Of a stretch of 13,440 nucleotides of DNA, positions 6,743-13,440 are shown in pieces. The stretch lies in NCBI GenBank assembly GCA_009920815.1, contig RFZH01000043.1:1-13440 (forward strand), written 5' to 3'. The DNA is from Paracoccaceae bacterium (GTDB lineage Bacteria > Pseudomonadota > Alphaproteobacteria > Rhodobacterales > Rhodobacteraceae). Below the pieces are notes generated by a model. The model was not told where the DNA came from, did not search any database, and worked only from the letters and a program-made list of their open reading frames with translations. The stretch's first letter is position 1. Each line of letters begins with the position of its first letter. The position numbers and the translations under genes were made by a program.

Positions 6743-8137
6743 ATGAAACAGTTTCCAATCTTTGTCTCGGTCCATGATCGATCCATCGTTCTTTCGGGCG
6801 GCGGTGAAACCGCACTCGCAAAATTGCGGCTTTTGCTGAAAACCTCGGCAAATGTCACTGTATATGATGCACAGCCAGAACCAGCTGTTCTTGATTTGGC
6901 GGACCAAGGCAAAATTACCTTGATCCACCGGACTTTCAAACCAGGCGACGCCAAAGGCGCGACGCTTTTTTATGCTGCCAATGATGATGAAATTGACCTG
7001 CTCCACGCGCAATGGGCGCGGAATGATGGTGCCTTGGCAAATGTTGTTGACAACCCACAGGCCAGTGATTTCTTTACGCCAGCAATTGTTGATCGTGATC
7101 CCGTTACAATCGCCATCGGCACCGAAGGCGCAGCGCCAGTCTTGGCGCGCAAAATCAAGGCAGATCTAGAAGAGCGGCTCGCGCCAACGCTCGGACGTTT
7201 GACACGTATTGCCCAAGGCTTTCGTGCTGCCGCAGACGCGTTGCCAAAAGGCGCGGCACGACGCGCCTTTTGGTCCGAGTATTTCGATACCCGCGGCCCC
7301 AAAGCGATCGAGGACGGGGAGGACGCTGCGCGGATCGCGCTGGATGACCTGTTGTCAGAACACCTTGATCACAAGACCCGCAAAGGTCACGTTGCCTTTG
7401 TCAGCGCGGGTCCGGGTGACCCCGAGCTTTTGACACTCAAAGCGCGCAAGGAATTGGATCGTGCCGATGTGGTGATCTACGATCGGCTGGTGGGACAAGG
7501 CATCTTGGAACTTGCCCGTAGAGAAGCGATCATGATTGATGTTGGCAAAATTGGCTTTGGCGCTTCGACCCCTCAATCTGACATTAACGCTCTGATATTG
7601 GAACATGCGGCGTCGGGCGCGTATGTTGTGCGCCTTAAAGGTGGCGACGCCACGATCTTTGGTCGTTTGGACGAAGAAATCGATACACTGTCAGGCACGG
7701 ACATTGGCTGGCATATTGTGCCTGGGATCACCTCGGCACAGGCGGCGGTCGCGGCCTTGGGGCAATCGTTTACAAAACGCGGTCGCAATACAAGTTTTCG
7801 AATGATGACGGGTCATGATGTCCAAGGCTTTGCAGACCAAGATTGGCGCGGTTTGGCCCGCGCGGGTCAGGTGGCTGCGATCTACATGGGCAAAAAGGCC
7901 GCGCGTTTTATCCAAGGCCGCCTTTTGATGCATGGGGCAAGCCCAACCACACCGATCAGCATCATCGAAAACGCGTCGCGCAGCAACCAAAGGATCCTGT
8001 CATCAACTCTTGATGATTTACCCGCGCTGTTTAAACGCAATGACGTGGATGGTCCTGCTCTTATTTTCTTGGGTCTCGCGCCACGACATGTCGAGGCGCT
8101 TGATCTTACCCCCTACACCACGCAGGAGATGGCATAA
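6743..8137 (+). CDS. cysG: Siroheme synthase CysG (methyltransferase, dehydrogenase, ferrochelatase)
   Basis: Makes siroheme, the prosthetic group of the sulfite reductase encoded two genes downstream, from uroporphyrinogen III. Of 464 aa, the N-terminal part is the precorrin-2 dehydrogenase/ferrochelatase (Rossmann G-G-G-E at 19-22; N-V-V-D103, matching the catalytic Asp of enterobacterial CysG; A-P-V-L-A-R-K), followed by a dimerisation region to about 210. The C-terminal part (about 213-455) is SAM uroporphyrinogen-III methyltransferase: G-P-G-D-P-E-L-L-T-L-K-A (223-234), Y-D-R-L-V (246-250), V-R-L-K-G-G-D (296-302), V-P-G-I-T-S-A (326-332). ATG 6743 follows GGAG by 5 nt; a TTG at 6725 is less likely. 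Two differences from enterobacterial CysG: Ala at 131 where the phosphorylated Ser128 lies, and G-G-D-A-T-I-F-G-R-L instead of G-G-D-P-F-I-F-G-R-G. First gene of the cys operon. Confidence 0.92.
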   Translation: MKQFPIFVSVHDRSIVLSGGGETALAKLRLLLKTSANVTVYDAQPEPAVLDLADQGKITLIHRTFKPGDAKGATLFYAANDDEIDLLHAQWARNDGALANVVDNPQASDFFTPAIVDRDPVTIAIGTEGAAPVLARKIKADLEERLAPTLGRLTRIAQGFRAAADALPKGAARRAFWSEYFDTRGPKAIEDGEDAARIALDDLLSEHLDHKTRKGHVAFVSAGPGDPELLTLKARKELDRADVVIYDRLVGQGILELARREAIMIDVGKIGFGASTPQSDINALILEHAASGAYVVRLKGGDATIFGRLDEEIDTLSGTDIGWHIVPGITSAQAAVAALGQSFTKRGRNTSFRMMTGHDVQGFADQDWRGLARAGQVAAIYMGKKAARFIQGRLLMHGASPTTPISIIENASRSNQRILSSTLDDLPALFKRNDVDGPALIFLGLAPRHVEALDLTPYTTQEMA

Positions 8138-8445
8138 TGTCCCGACCCTTTTCCCCGAAAATTATCACAGCAAACGCGCTGATTGATGGCGACGTGATTT
8201 ATCTAACCGACTCCAACACATGGAGCGGTGATTTACAACACGCGCGCGTATTCACCGATGAAGACAGCGCAAACGCGCATCTGTCACAAGCCGCGGCTCA
8301 AACTGCGCGCGCCGTTGGCGTATATCTGGTCGATATAAAACTGGAAGACGGCGTTTTGGTACCCACTCATTTTCGCGAAGCATTTCGCAAAACTGGTCCA
8401 TCGAACTATGCCCACGGCAAACAAGAGCAGGTGACACATGTATAA
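8137..8445 (+). CDS. DUF2849 family protein of the sulfite reduction cluster
   Basis: A small soluble protein (102 aa) that I recognise as DUF2849, a family found between cysG and cysI in alphaproteobacteria. It begins K-I-I-T-A-N-A-L-I-D-G-D-V-I-Y-L and has a central acidic stretch. No signal peptide, membrane segment, cysteine pair or catalytic motif is visible. Its ATG overlaps the cysG stop by one base (TAATG), and its end overlaps cysI by 8 nt, so translation is coupled. Its role in sulfite reduction is unknown; position suggests a partner or assembly factor of CysI. Confidence 0.8.
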   Translation: MSRPFSPKIITANALIDGDVIYLTDSNTWSGDLQHARVFTDEDSANAHLSQAAAQTARAVGVYLVDIKLEDGVLVPTHFREAFRKTGPSNYAHGKQEQVTHV

Positions 8446-9970
8446 ATACAACGATTTTGACAGCGCCTTTATTGCCGAACGCAATGCGCAGTTCCGCGCC
8501 CAAGTCGCGCGTCGCATCAATGGTAATTTGACCGAAGATGAATTCAAACCTTTGCGTTTGATGAACGGTGTTTATTTGCAATTGCACGCCTATATGCTGC
8601 GTGTGGCAATCCCCTATGGCACATTAAACAGCCGCCAAATGGATCAGCTGGCTATGATCGCGGAACGCTGGGACAAAGGCTATGGGCATTTTACCACCCG
8701 CCACGATGAAATTGACGATCCGCGCCCCTATGCAGAATTGATCCGGCAATGGTCCACCGATCACCCCGAATTCCAATTCCTGCCGCGCAAATTCAAAATT
8801 GCGGTGACAGGATCAGAACACGATCGTGCCGTCAGTCGCGCCCATGATATCGGGTTGCGCATGGTACGCCGTGGTGATCAGATCGGTTTTGAAGTTATTG
8901 TAGGTGGTGGCTTGGGCCGTACACCGATGATCGGCAAAGTCCTTCGAGACTTTTTACCAATCGCAGATCTGCTGCCCTATCTTGAAGCGGTGGTCAGCGT
9001 CTGGAACATTCTTGGACGGCGCGACAATAAATACAAAGCGCGGATCAAAATTACCGTTCATGAAAACGGTATTGATGCGATCCGAGATCAGGTCGAAACA
9101 CGTTTTATAGAATTGCGCCCCAGCTATGATGGCGCAGATCAAGGACTTTTGGAACAGATCAAATCTGCATTTGCAAAACCTGCGTTCAAATCTGCGTCAT
9201 TAGATGGATTTGATCTGGCCTATCAGAATGATCCAATATTCCGGTCTTGGGTGGACACCAATATCGCGGCCCACGCAACCCAAGGCTATGCCATTGCCTC
9301 GATCTCGATCAAAGCTCACGGGCAGACACCGGGCGACGCAACTGCAGAACAAATGCGCGTCATTGCATCCTTGGCGCGTCGCTTTGGCCATGATGAAATT
9401 CGCATAAGCCATGAACAAAACGTCATCTTACCGCATGTCCATAAATCCGACCTGCTGCAGGTTCATGCAGAATTGAAAGCTGCAGGATTGGCGACCGCAA
9501 ACATAGGGTTGATTTCCGATATCATCGCCTGCCCTGGAATGGATTATTGCGCCTTAGCCACGGCACGATCCATTCCGATTGCGCAACAGATCGCAACACG
9601 ATTTGACGACCTAAAACTGGAACATGACATTGGTCATCTGCAGATCAAGATTTCTGGCTGTATCAATGCCTGTGGTCATCACCATGTCGGGCATATCGGG
9701 ATCTTGGGACTAGATCGCGCGGGCGTTGAAAATTACCAAATCACGCTGGGCGGGGATGCGACGGAAACCGCCGCATTGGGCACCCGCGTAGGACCAGGGT
9801 TTTCAGCAGACGATATTCTGCCGGCCATTGAACGGCTGATTTTTGCGTATCTTGCCATTCGACAAGATGCTGAAGAGACCTTTTTACAAACCTATCGCCG
9901 TGTTGGAATTGAACCGTTCCAATCGGCGCTCTATGATCCGCAGGATACCCAGGCCCATGCCGCAGAATGA
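8438..9970 (+). CDS. cysI: Ferredoxin-type sulfite reductase CysI with internal in-frame deletion
   Basis: Siroheme/[4Fe-4S] hemoprotein that reduces sulfite to sulfide with six electrons from ferredoxin. The N-terminal ferredoxin-like half domain is normal (about 35-88, with R55 matching E. coli R83), as are the anion lysines K118/K120 in L-P-R-K-F-K, the second half domain (about 283-345) and the cluster cysteines C365-x5-C371 and C408-x3-C412. After G-H-F-T-T-R88, however, the protein jumps to H-D-E-I-D-D-P-R-P. Homologues have about 46-48 residues here, beginning Q-N-I-Q-F and including the T-S-G-N-x-x-R-N-V-T block with siroheme and substrate contacts (equivalent of E. coli R153). At 510 aa it is shorter than the usual about 555. 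The frame is open throughout. The enzyme as written is probably inactive, so this may be an early pseudogene or an assembly error. ATG 8438 follows AGGTG. Confidence 0.88.
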   Translation: MYKYNDFDSAFIAERNAQFRAQVARRINGNLTEDEFKPLRLMNGVYLQLHAYMLRVAIPYGTLNSRQMDQLAMIAERWDKGYGHFTTRHDEIDDPRPYAELIRQWSTDHPEFQFLPRKFKIAVTGSEHDRAVSRAHDIGLRMVRRGDQIGFEVIVGGGLGRTPMIGKVLRDFLPIADLLPYLEAVVSVWNILGRRDNKYKARIKITVHENGIDAIRDQVETRFIELRPSYDGADQGLLEQIKSAFAKPAFKSASLDGFDLAYQNDPIFRSWVDTNIAAHATQGYAIASISIKAHGQTPGDATAEQMRVIASLARRFGHDEIRISHEQNVILPHVHKSDLLQVHAELKAAGLATANIGLISDIIACPGMDYCALATARSIPIAQQIATRFDDLKLEHDIGHLQIKISGCINACGHHHVGHIGILGLDRAGVENYQITLGGDATETAALGTRVGPGFSADDILPAIERLIFAYLAIRQDAEETFLQTYRRVGIEPFQSALYDPQDTQAHAAE

Positions 9971-10700
9971 CAAAGCAGCGCTGGTTCAAGATTTGAACCA
10001 GCGTTTCAGACACCACGGAGCGACCTCAGTCTTATCGGCAGCACTTTCTGGCAATGCGCTAGGACAAATCGCGATGGTATCAAGCTTTGGCGCAGAAAGC
10101 GTTGCATTGTTGCATTTGGTGGCGCTTGCCAACCCCAATACGCCTGTGCTGTTTATCGACACACATTTATTGTTTACGGAGACGCTTGTTTACCAGATGG
10201 AGGTGAGCGAACGCCTTGGCCTGAGAGATGTACGCATCATTCGTGCCTCAGCTGTAGATATTGCGACACACGACCCATATGGCGCATTACGGTTTTCCAA
10301 CCAAGATGCCTGTTGCGACCTGCGCAAAACCCGCGTCCTTAACGCGGCGCTCGCAGGCTTTGACGGATGGATCACCGGTCGGAAACGATTCCAAGGATCC
10401 ACACGCGCTGTGATGGATTTTTTCGAATATGATGCGAAGCAGGATCATATCAAAATCAATCCGTTGGCCCATTGGACCCGTGACGATGTTACAACCTATA
10501 TGGATGAAAACCGTCTACCGCGGCATCCATTGGTGGCGCGGGGGTATCCGTCTATCGGATGCGCGCCCTGCACAAGCCCCGTCAGTGATGGCGAAGACCC
10601 CCGCGCAGGCCGTTGGCGCGGACAGGACAAAACCGAATGCGGCATTCATATCACCGAAAATGGTCGTATTCATCGCAGCAAAGCAGGAACATACACATGA
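9957..10700 (+). CDS. cysH: Assimilatory adenylyl-sulfate (APS) reductase CysH
   Basis: Thioredoxin-dependent reductase (247 aa) that turns APS into sulfite and AMP, the step before CysI. Motifs: PP-loop S-S-F-G-A-E-S (42-48); the four iron-sulfur cysteines C119-C120 (D-A-C-C-D-L-R-K) and C202-x2-C205 (S-I-G-C-A-P-C-T), which mark the [4Fe-4S] APS-type enzyme rather than the enteric PAPS type; G-R-K-R-F-Q-G (141-147); and catalytic C228 in K-T-E-C-G-I-H. ATG 9957 gives a 14-nt overlap with cysI and matches the family's N-terminus; in-frame starts at 9933 and 9843 lie deeper in cysI. All key residues are present, so this gene looks functional even though cysI does not. Its stop overlaps the next start (ATGA). 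Confidence 0.92.
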   Translation: MPQNDKAALVQDLNQRFRHHGATSVLSAALSGNALGQIAMVSSFGAESVALLHLVALANPNTPVLFIDTHLLFTETLVYQMEVSERLGLRDVRIIRASAVDIATHDPYGALRFSNQDACCDLRKTRVLNAALAGFDGWITGRKRFQGSTRAVMDFFEYDAKQDHIKINPLAHWTRDDVTTYMDENRLPRHPLVARGYPSIGCAPCTSPVSDGEDPRAGRWRGQDKTECGIHITENGRIHRSKAGTYT

Positions 10701-11110
10701 GCATAATTGTTACAGATACGGGCTTTCGTCCAAACACCTTGAATTTGGACTTCAAAGCATACTCGGATCACGCAGACGACACCTGCGCGCTTGACTTACC
10801 GTCACATGCAAGTCTGGATGAAATACTGATTGATTTTGCAAAGACATCCGCAATTCGCATCGACTTTCCGTCTTTTGCCGATGGTCGCGGGTTTACCCTT
10901 GCACGCCTTTTACGTTTACGTGGGTTCAAAGGCCACCTGCGCGCCAAAGGCCACATCATTTCAGATCAATACGCAATGGCCCGCCGGTCAGGGTTTGACG
11001 ATGTCGAAATTACCGATGAACAGGCCCAACGCCAACCCGAAGCCGAATGGATCGCGCGCGCAAACTGGCAACAGCACGATTATCAAACACGTATGCGCAA
11101 AAGCGCCTAG
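10697..11110 (+). CDS. DUF934 family protein of the sulfite reduction cluster
   Basis: A 137-aa soluble protein of the DUF934 family (COG3749), a constant neighbour of cysI and cysH in alpha- and betaproteobacteria and sometimes named as an oxidoreductase probably involved in sulfite reduction. Visible hallmarks: I-R-I-D-F-P-S-F-A-D-G-R-G-F-T-L-A-R-L-L-R (about 54-74) and G-H-I-I-S-D-Q-Y. No cofactor motif or conserved cysteine pair is seen. ATG 10697 overlaps the cysH stop by 4 nt and follows AGGAA by 8 nt. Biochemical role unknown; operon membership points to sulfate or sulfite reduction. Confidence 0.87.
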   Translation: MSIIVTDTGFRPNTLNLDFKAYSDHADDTCALDLPSHASLDEILIDFAKTSAIRIDFPSFADGRGFTLARLLRLRGFKGHLRAKGHIISDQYAMARRSGFDDVEITDEQAQRQPEAEWIARANWQQHDYQTRMRKSA

Positions 11111-11156
11111 CAGTTCACACATATTCGGGCTAAGAAACTAATTGAAAGACGAACAC

Positions 11157-11987
11157 ATGACAAAGATGACTGCCGTGCCCCAAGATCAAATTAGCAAAGT
11201 GCCAACCCTGCCCGACGCGCAAACCGTAACCGAGGTCAAACATTGGACTGACCGTCTGTTTTCATTTCGCGTGTCGCGTCCGCAATCGTTGCGCTTTCGC
11301 TCTGGCGAATTTGTGATGATCGGTTTGATGGGCGACAACGGTCGCCCTCTGTTGCGTGCCTATTCTATTGCTTCACCGGCATGGGACGAAGAATTGGAAT
11401 TCTATTCTATCAAGGTCCAAGACGGCCCATTGACCAGTCGCCTGCAACACATCAACGTCGGTGACGAAATAATACTGCGTCCCAAACCCGTCGGCACCTT
11501 GGTGCATGATGCGCTATTGCCTGGCAAGAGGTTATGGTTCTTTGCCACAGGCACCGGGATTGCCCCCTTTGCGTCGTTGATCCGCGAACCACAAACCTAT
11601 GAAGATTACGATCAAATCATCCTCACCCATACCTGCCGTGAACTGGCCGAGTTGGAGTACGGCCGTCAATTGGTGGACATCGTGCGCAACGACGAATTGC
11701 TGGGCGAACTCTTGGGCCAAGAGAACCTGAAAAAGCTGGTCTATTACCCCACAACCACCCGCGACGAAAGCCCCAAGATGGGCCGCATCACCGACCTGAT
11801 GAAAAGTGGTGAACTGTTCTCGGACTTGGGTATTACTGATTTTGGCCCAGAAACTGATCGCGCGATGGTCTGTGGTTCAATGGGGCTCAACATGGATATC
11901 AAAGAAATTCTCGAAAGCCATGGCCTGCGCGAAGGGGCAAATTCGGACCCCAAGGAATACGTGGTCGAAAAAGCGTTCGTCGGCTAA
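11157..11987 (+). CDS. fpr: Ferredoxin-NADP+ reductase (bacterial FPR type)
   Basis: FAD enzyme (276 aa) that passes electrons from NADPH to ferredoxin or flavodoxin. FAD domain: R-A-Y-S-I-A-S (R-x-Y-S flavin motif). NADP domain: A-T-G-T-G-I-A-P-F-A-S-L-I-R, T-H-T-C-R, and M-V-C-G-S-M-G-L-N. The C-terminus V-V-E-K-A-F-V-G resembles the Rhodobacter capsulatus FPR ending. ATG 11157 was preferred over TTG 11142 and ATG 11166; the ribosome site is weak. It follows the DUF934 gene by 46 bp on the same strand, so it is probably the last gene of the operon, supplying reduced ferredoxin to CysI. It could also serve the P450 systems that flank the operon; no ferredoxin gene is in view. Confidence 0.92.
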   Translation: MTKMTAVPQDQISKVPTLPDAQTVTEVKHWTDRLFSFRVSRPQSLRFRSGEFVMIGLMGDNGRPLLRAYSIASPAWDEELEFYSIKVQDGPLTSRLQHINVGDEIILRPKPVGTLVHDALLPGKRLWFFATGTGIAPFASLIREPQTYEDYDQIILTHTCRELAELEYGRQLVDIVRNDELLGELLGQENLKKLVYYPTTTRDESPKMGRITDLMKSGELFSDLGITDFGPETDRAMVCGSMGLNMDIKEILESHGLREGANSDPKEYVVEKAFVG

Positions 11988-12006
11988 ATCACTTTCATCT
12001 TTGCAT

Positions 12007-12066
12007 AAATACTTCGGGGGTCTGGGGGCAGCGCCCCCAGGTGGTCGGATCGCATAAGCGATCCGA
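12007..12066. repeat. Double-hairpin intergenic repeat, copy 2
   Basis: Two perfect inverted repeats in tandem: CTGGGGGC/GCCCCCAG (12022-12040, 3-nt loop) and TCGGATCGC/GCGATCCGA (12045-12066, 4-nt loop), followed by A residues. It aligns with 6071-6131 in the same orientation. It lies between the convergent fpr and second P450 genes and probably terminates one or both transcripts. Confidence 0.78.
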
Positions 12067-12082
12067 AAAACCGCGCTTGGGA

Positions 12083-13429
12083 TTAATCCCGATAATCAAA
12101 TTTCAAGAATATCCCGTTCTTTGCCCGCACCGTTAAATGCGCCACCGGCACTGGGGTATCTGCATCATGCAGCATGACGCGATATTTACGCAAAATATGC
12201 GCCAATAACATGACCCCTTCGATCATCGCAAACCCTGCCCCGGGGCAAACACGCGGACCTGCGGAAAACGGAATAAACGCATCGCGCGCACAGGCTTTGC
12301 CATTCTCGCTTTCCCACCGGTTTGGATCAAACCCATCGGGATTATCCCACAACCGATCTTGGCGATGTACATGCCATGGGCTGATCACGACGGATGTTTT
12401 AGCCGGAATATCCCGGTCACGAAACCGCTCACACTGCACCGTTTCGCGCACCATCATTGGCACCGGTGGATAAAGCCGTAGGGTTTCGCGAAACACCGAT
12501 CTGGTCGCCTTCAGTTTCGCTACACCTGCAAACCCGCCATCCAACGCCTTTGCCTCTGCCGCGATCTTATCCTGCCATTCAGGGAACGCGGCCACCAAAT
12601 ACAAAGCCCAAGCCAAAGCAGATGCACTGGTTTCATGGCCAGCAAGAAAAAATATTGCCACCTGATCCACCATTTCATCCCATGAGAACCGATCCCCCGT
12701 TTCGGGATCAACGGTTGTCATGATTTTGGTTGCTAAATCGTCGGGGGCCTTACCTGCCTCAATCTCGTTTGCACGGGCTTGCGTCATCGCCCCGATCAGC
12801 GCCCTGATCCGGTGTGCCGATTGCAGCGTATCGCGTTTATGAAACCGCGGCATCCATTTGGGCAAAGGAATAAACGCCCCAAGGTTTAACAAAGGCTGCG
12901 CGCGTTGATAGCGCCGGAATTCATGGAACACGTCCTGAGCGGCTGAGGCCTCAATCGGCATTGAAAACAAAGTGCGAAAAATAATGTCAGCGGCGGCATA
13001 GCTTGCGATTTCCTCGACCTCATGCCGCCCCATCGTCAATCGCGCCATCATAGCATCAGCAGCCGCTTGCATATGCGGATAAATATCGCGCAGCCGCCCG
13101 CCTTCGAAGGCTGGATCAATGATGCGCCGTTGCCGTTCCCAGAGTTCCCCGTTTGTTAAAAACACACTTTCGCCTAATAGTGGCCGCAACCCTTCGCCGA
13201 TACTATCCGACTTTGGAAAATCTTTCGGCCGCTGTTTTAGGACAAGTTTAATAAGATCAGGTTGATTGATTAGGACAGAGCGGAAAAACGGCGTCTTAAA
13301 TTCGGCCATCCAAGCATGATACAAACGTGCAGGCTGCGCTGATAGAATGTCACGACGAAATGCCCGTAAATATGCCAATAAACCAATGCGATCCGCGCGA
13401 TGTTTTGGTTTAACAGGATGTTTTGTCAT
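12083..13429 (-). CDS. Cytochrome P450 (second, CYP4/CYP102-like bacterial type)
   Basis: Heme monooxygenase, 448 aa, longer and of a different class from the P450 at 4860. Motifs: C-helix W97-E-R-Q-R101, I-helix A-G-H-E-T (263-267), ExxR at E315/R318 in F-R-E-T-L-R-L-Y-P-P, F-D-P-N-R-W (367-372), and heme loop F-S-A-G-P-R-V-C-P-G with ligand C395. These K-helix and heme-loop forms are shared with fatty-acid and carotenoid type P450s (CYP4, CYP102, CYP110, CYP175), so a lipid-like substrate is possible but not shown. No membrane anchor is seen. ATG 13429 has no clear ribosome site in the 11 visible bases; it sits in an ATGA that may be the stop of an upstream gene. All catalytic residues are intact. 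Confidence 0.92.
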   Translation of the reverse strand: MTKHPVKPKHRADRIGLLAYLRAFRRDILSAQPARLYHAWMAEFKTPFFRSVLINQPDLIKLVLKQRPKDFPKSDSIGEGLRPLLGESVFLTNGELWERQRRIIDPAFEGGRLRDIYPHMQAAADAMMARLTMGRHEVEEIASYAAADIIFRTLFSMPIEASAAQDVFHEFRRYQRAQPLLNLGAFIPLPKWMPRFHKRDTLQSAHRIRALIGAMTQARANEIEAGKAPDDLATKIMTTVDPETGDRFSWDEMVDQVAIFFLAGHETSASALAWALYLVAAFPEWQDKIAAEAKALDGGFAGVAKLKATRSVFRETLRLYPPVPMMVRETVQCERFRDRDIPAKTSVVISPWHVHRQDRLWDNPDGFDPNRWESENGKACARDAFIPFSAGPRVCPGAGFAMIEGVMLLAHILRKYRVMLHDADTPVPVAHLTVRAKNGIFLKFDYRD

Positions 13430-13440
13430 TGTGCCATGCC

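Noticed and set aside
9843..9956. Longer N-terminus for cysH
   Set aside because: The extra 38 residues are cysI sequence in another frame and are not typical of CysH; ATG 9957 fits the family start.
4860..13429. Biosynthetic gene cluster built around the two P450s
   Set aside because: No synthase, transferase or transporter of a secondary pathway lies between them; the intervening genes are a standard sulfate assimilation operon.

Overview
The window looks like chromosomal DNA from a marine alphaproteobacterium of the Rhodobacterales (Roseobacter group). The evidence is the dctPQ-M TRAP transporter with a DctB/DctD two-component pair, the cysG-DUF2849-cysI-cysH-DUF934 sulfate assimilation order with a divergent Lrp-type regulator, a plant/bacterial-type ferredoxin-NADP reductase, moderate GC, and G/C-rich double-hairpin repeats of the sort common between Rhodobacteraceae genes. 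The genus cannot be fixed from this sequence. I see no tRNA, rRNA, CRISPR array, insertion sequence or phage gene.

Left part (1-4804, all minus strand): a C4-dicarboxylate uptake locus. In transcription order it is dctB (sensor kinase), dctD (response regulator, 1-nt stop/start overlap), a 230-bp regulatory gap, dctP (periplasmic binding protein), a hairpin terminator, and dctQ (small permease, cut by the window edge; dctM presumably follows outside). The gap holds two tandem dyad sites fitting DctD binding, 33 bp apart. The DctD here is unusual: its AAA+ domain has lost the Walker A lysine, the Walker B glutamate and the whole GAFTGA loop, and no canonical sigma-54 promoter is visible upstream of dctP. 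It probably acts in a sigma-54-independent way.

Middle (4860-6594): a class I-type cytochrome P450 gene reads divergently from dctB across a 55-bp gap and ends against a convergent Lrp/AsnC regulator, with a double-hairpin repeat between them.

Right-centre (6743-11987, plus strand): a compact assimilatory sulfate reduction operon: siroheme synthase (cysG), DUF2849 protein, ferredoxin-type sulfite reductase (cysI), [4Fe-4S] APS reductase (cysH), DUF934 protein, then ferredoxin-NADP reductase (fpr) after a 46-bp gap. The first four junctions overlap (1, 8, 14 and 4 nt). Together these would make siroheme, reduce APS to sulfite, and reduce sulfite to sulfide with electrons from NADPH through FPR and ferredoxin. 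The striking point is cysI: about 46-48 residues are missing in frame just after the first ferredoxin-like half domain, removing the conserved segment that carries siroheme and substrate contacts. As written, the enzyme should not work.

Right end (12083-13429, minus strand): a second, unrelated cytochrome P450 converges on fpr, with a second copy of the double-hairpin repeat between them. Its start codon region suggests a 4-nt overlap with an upstream gene outside the window.
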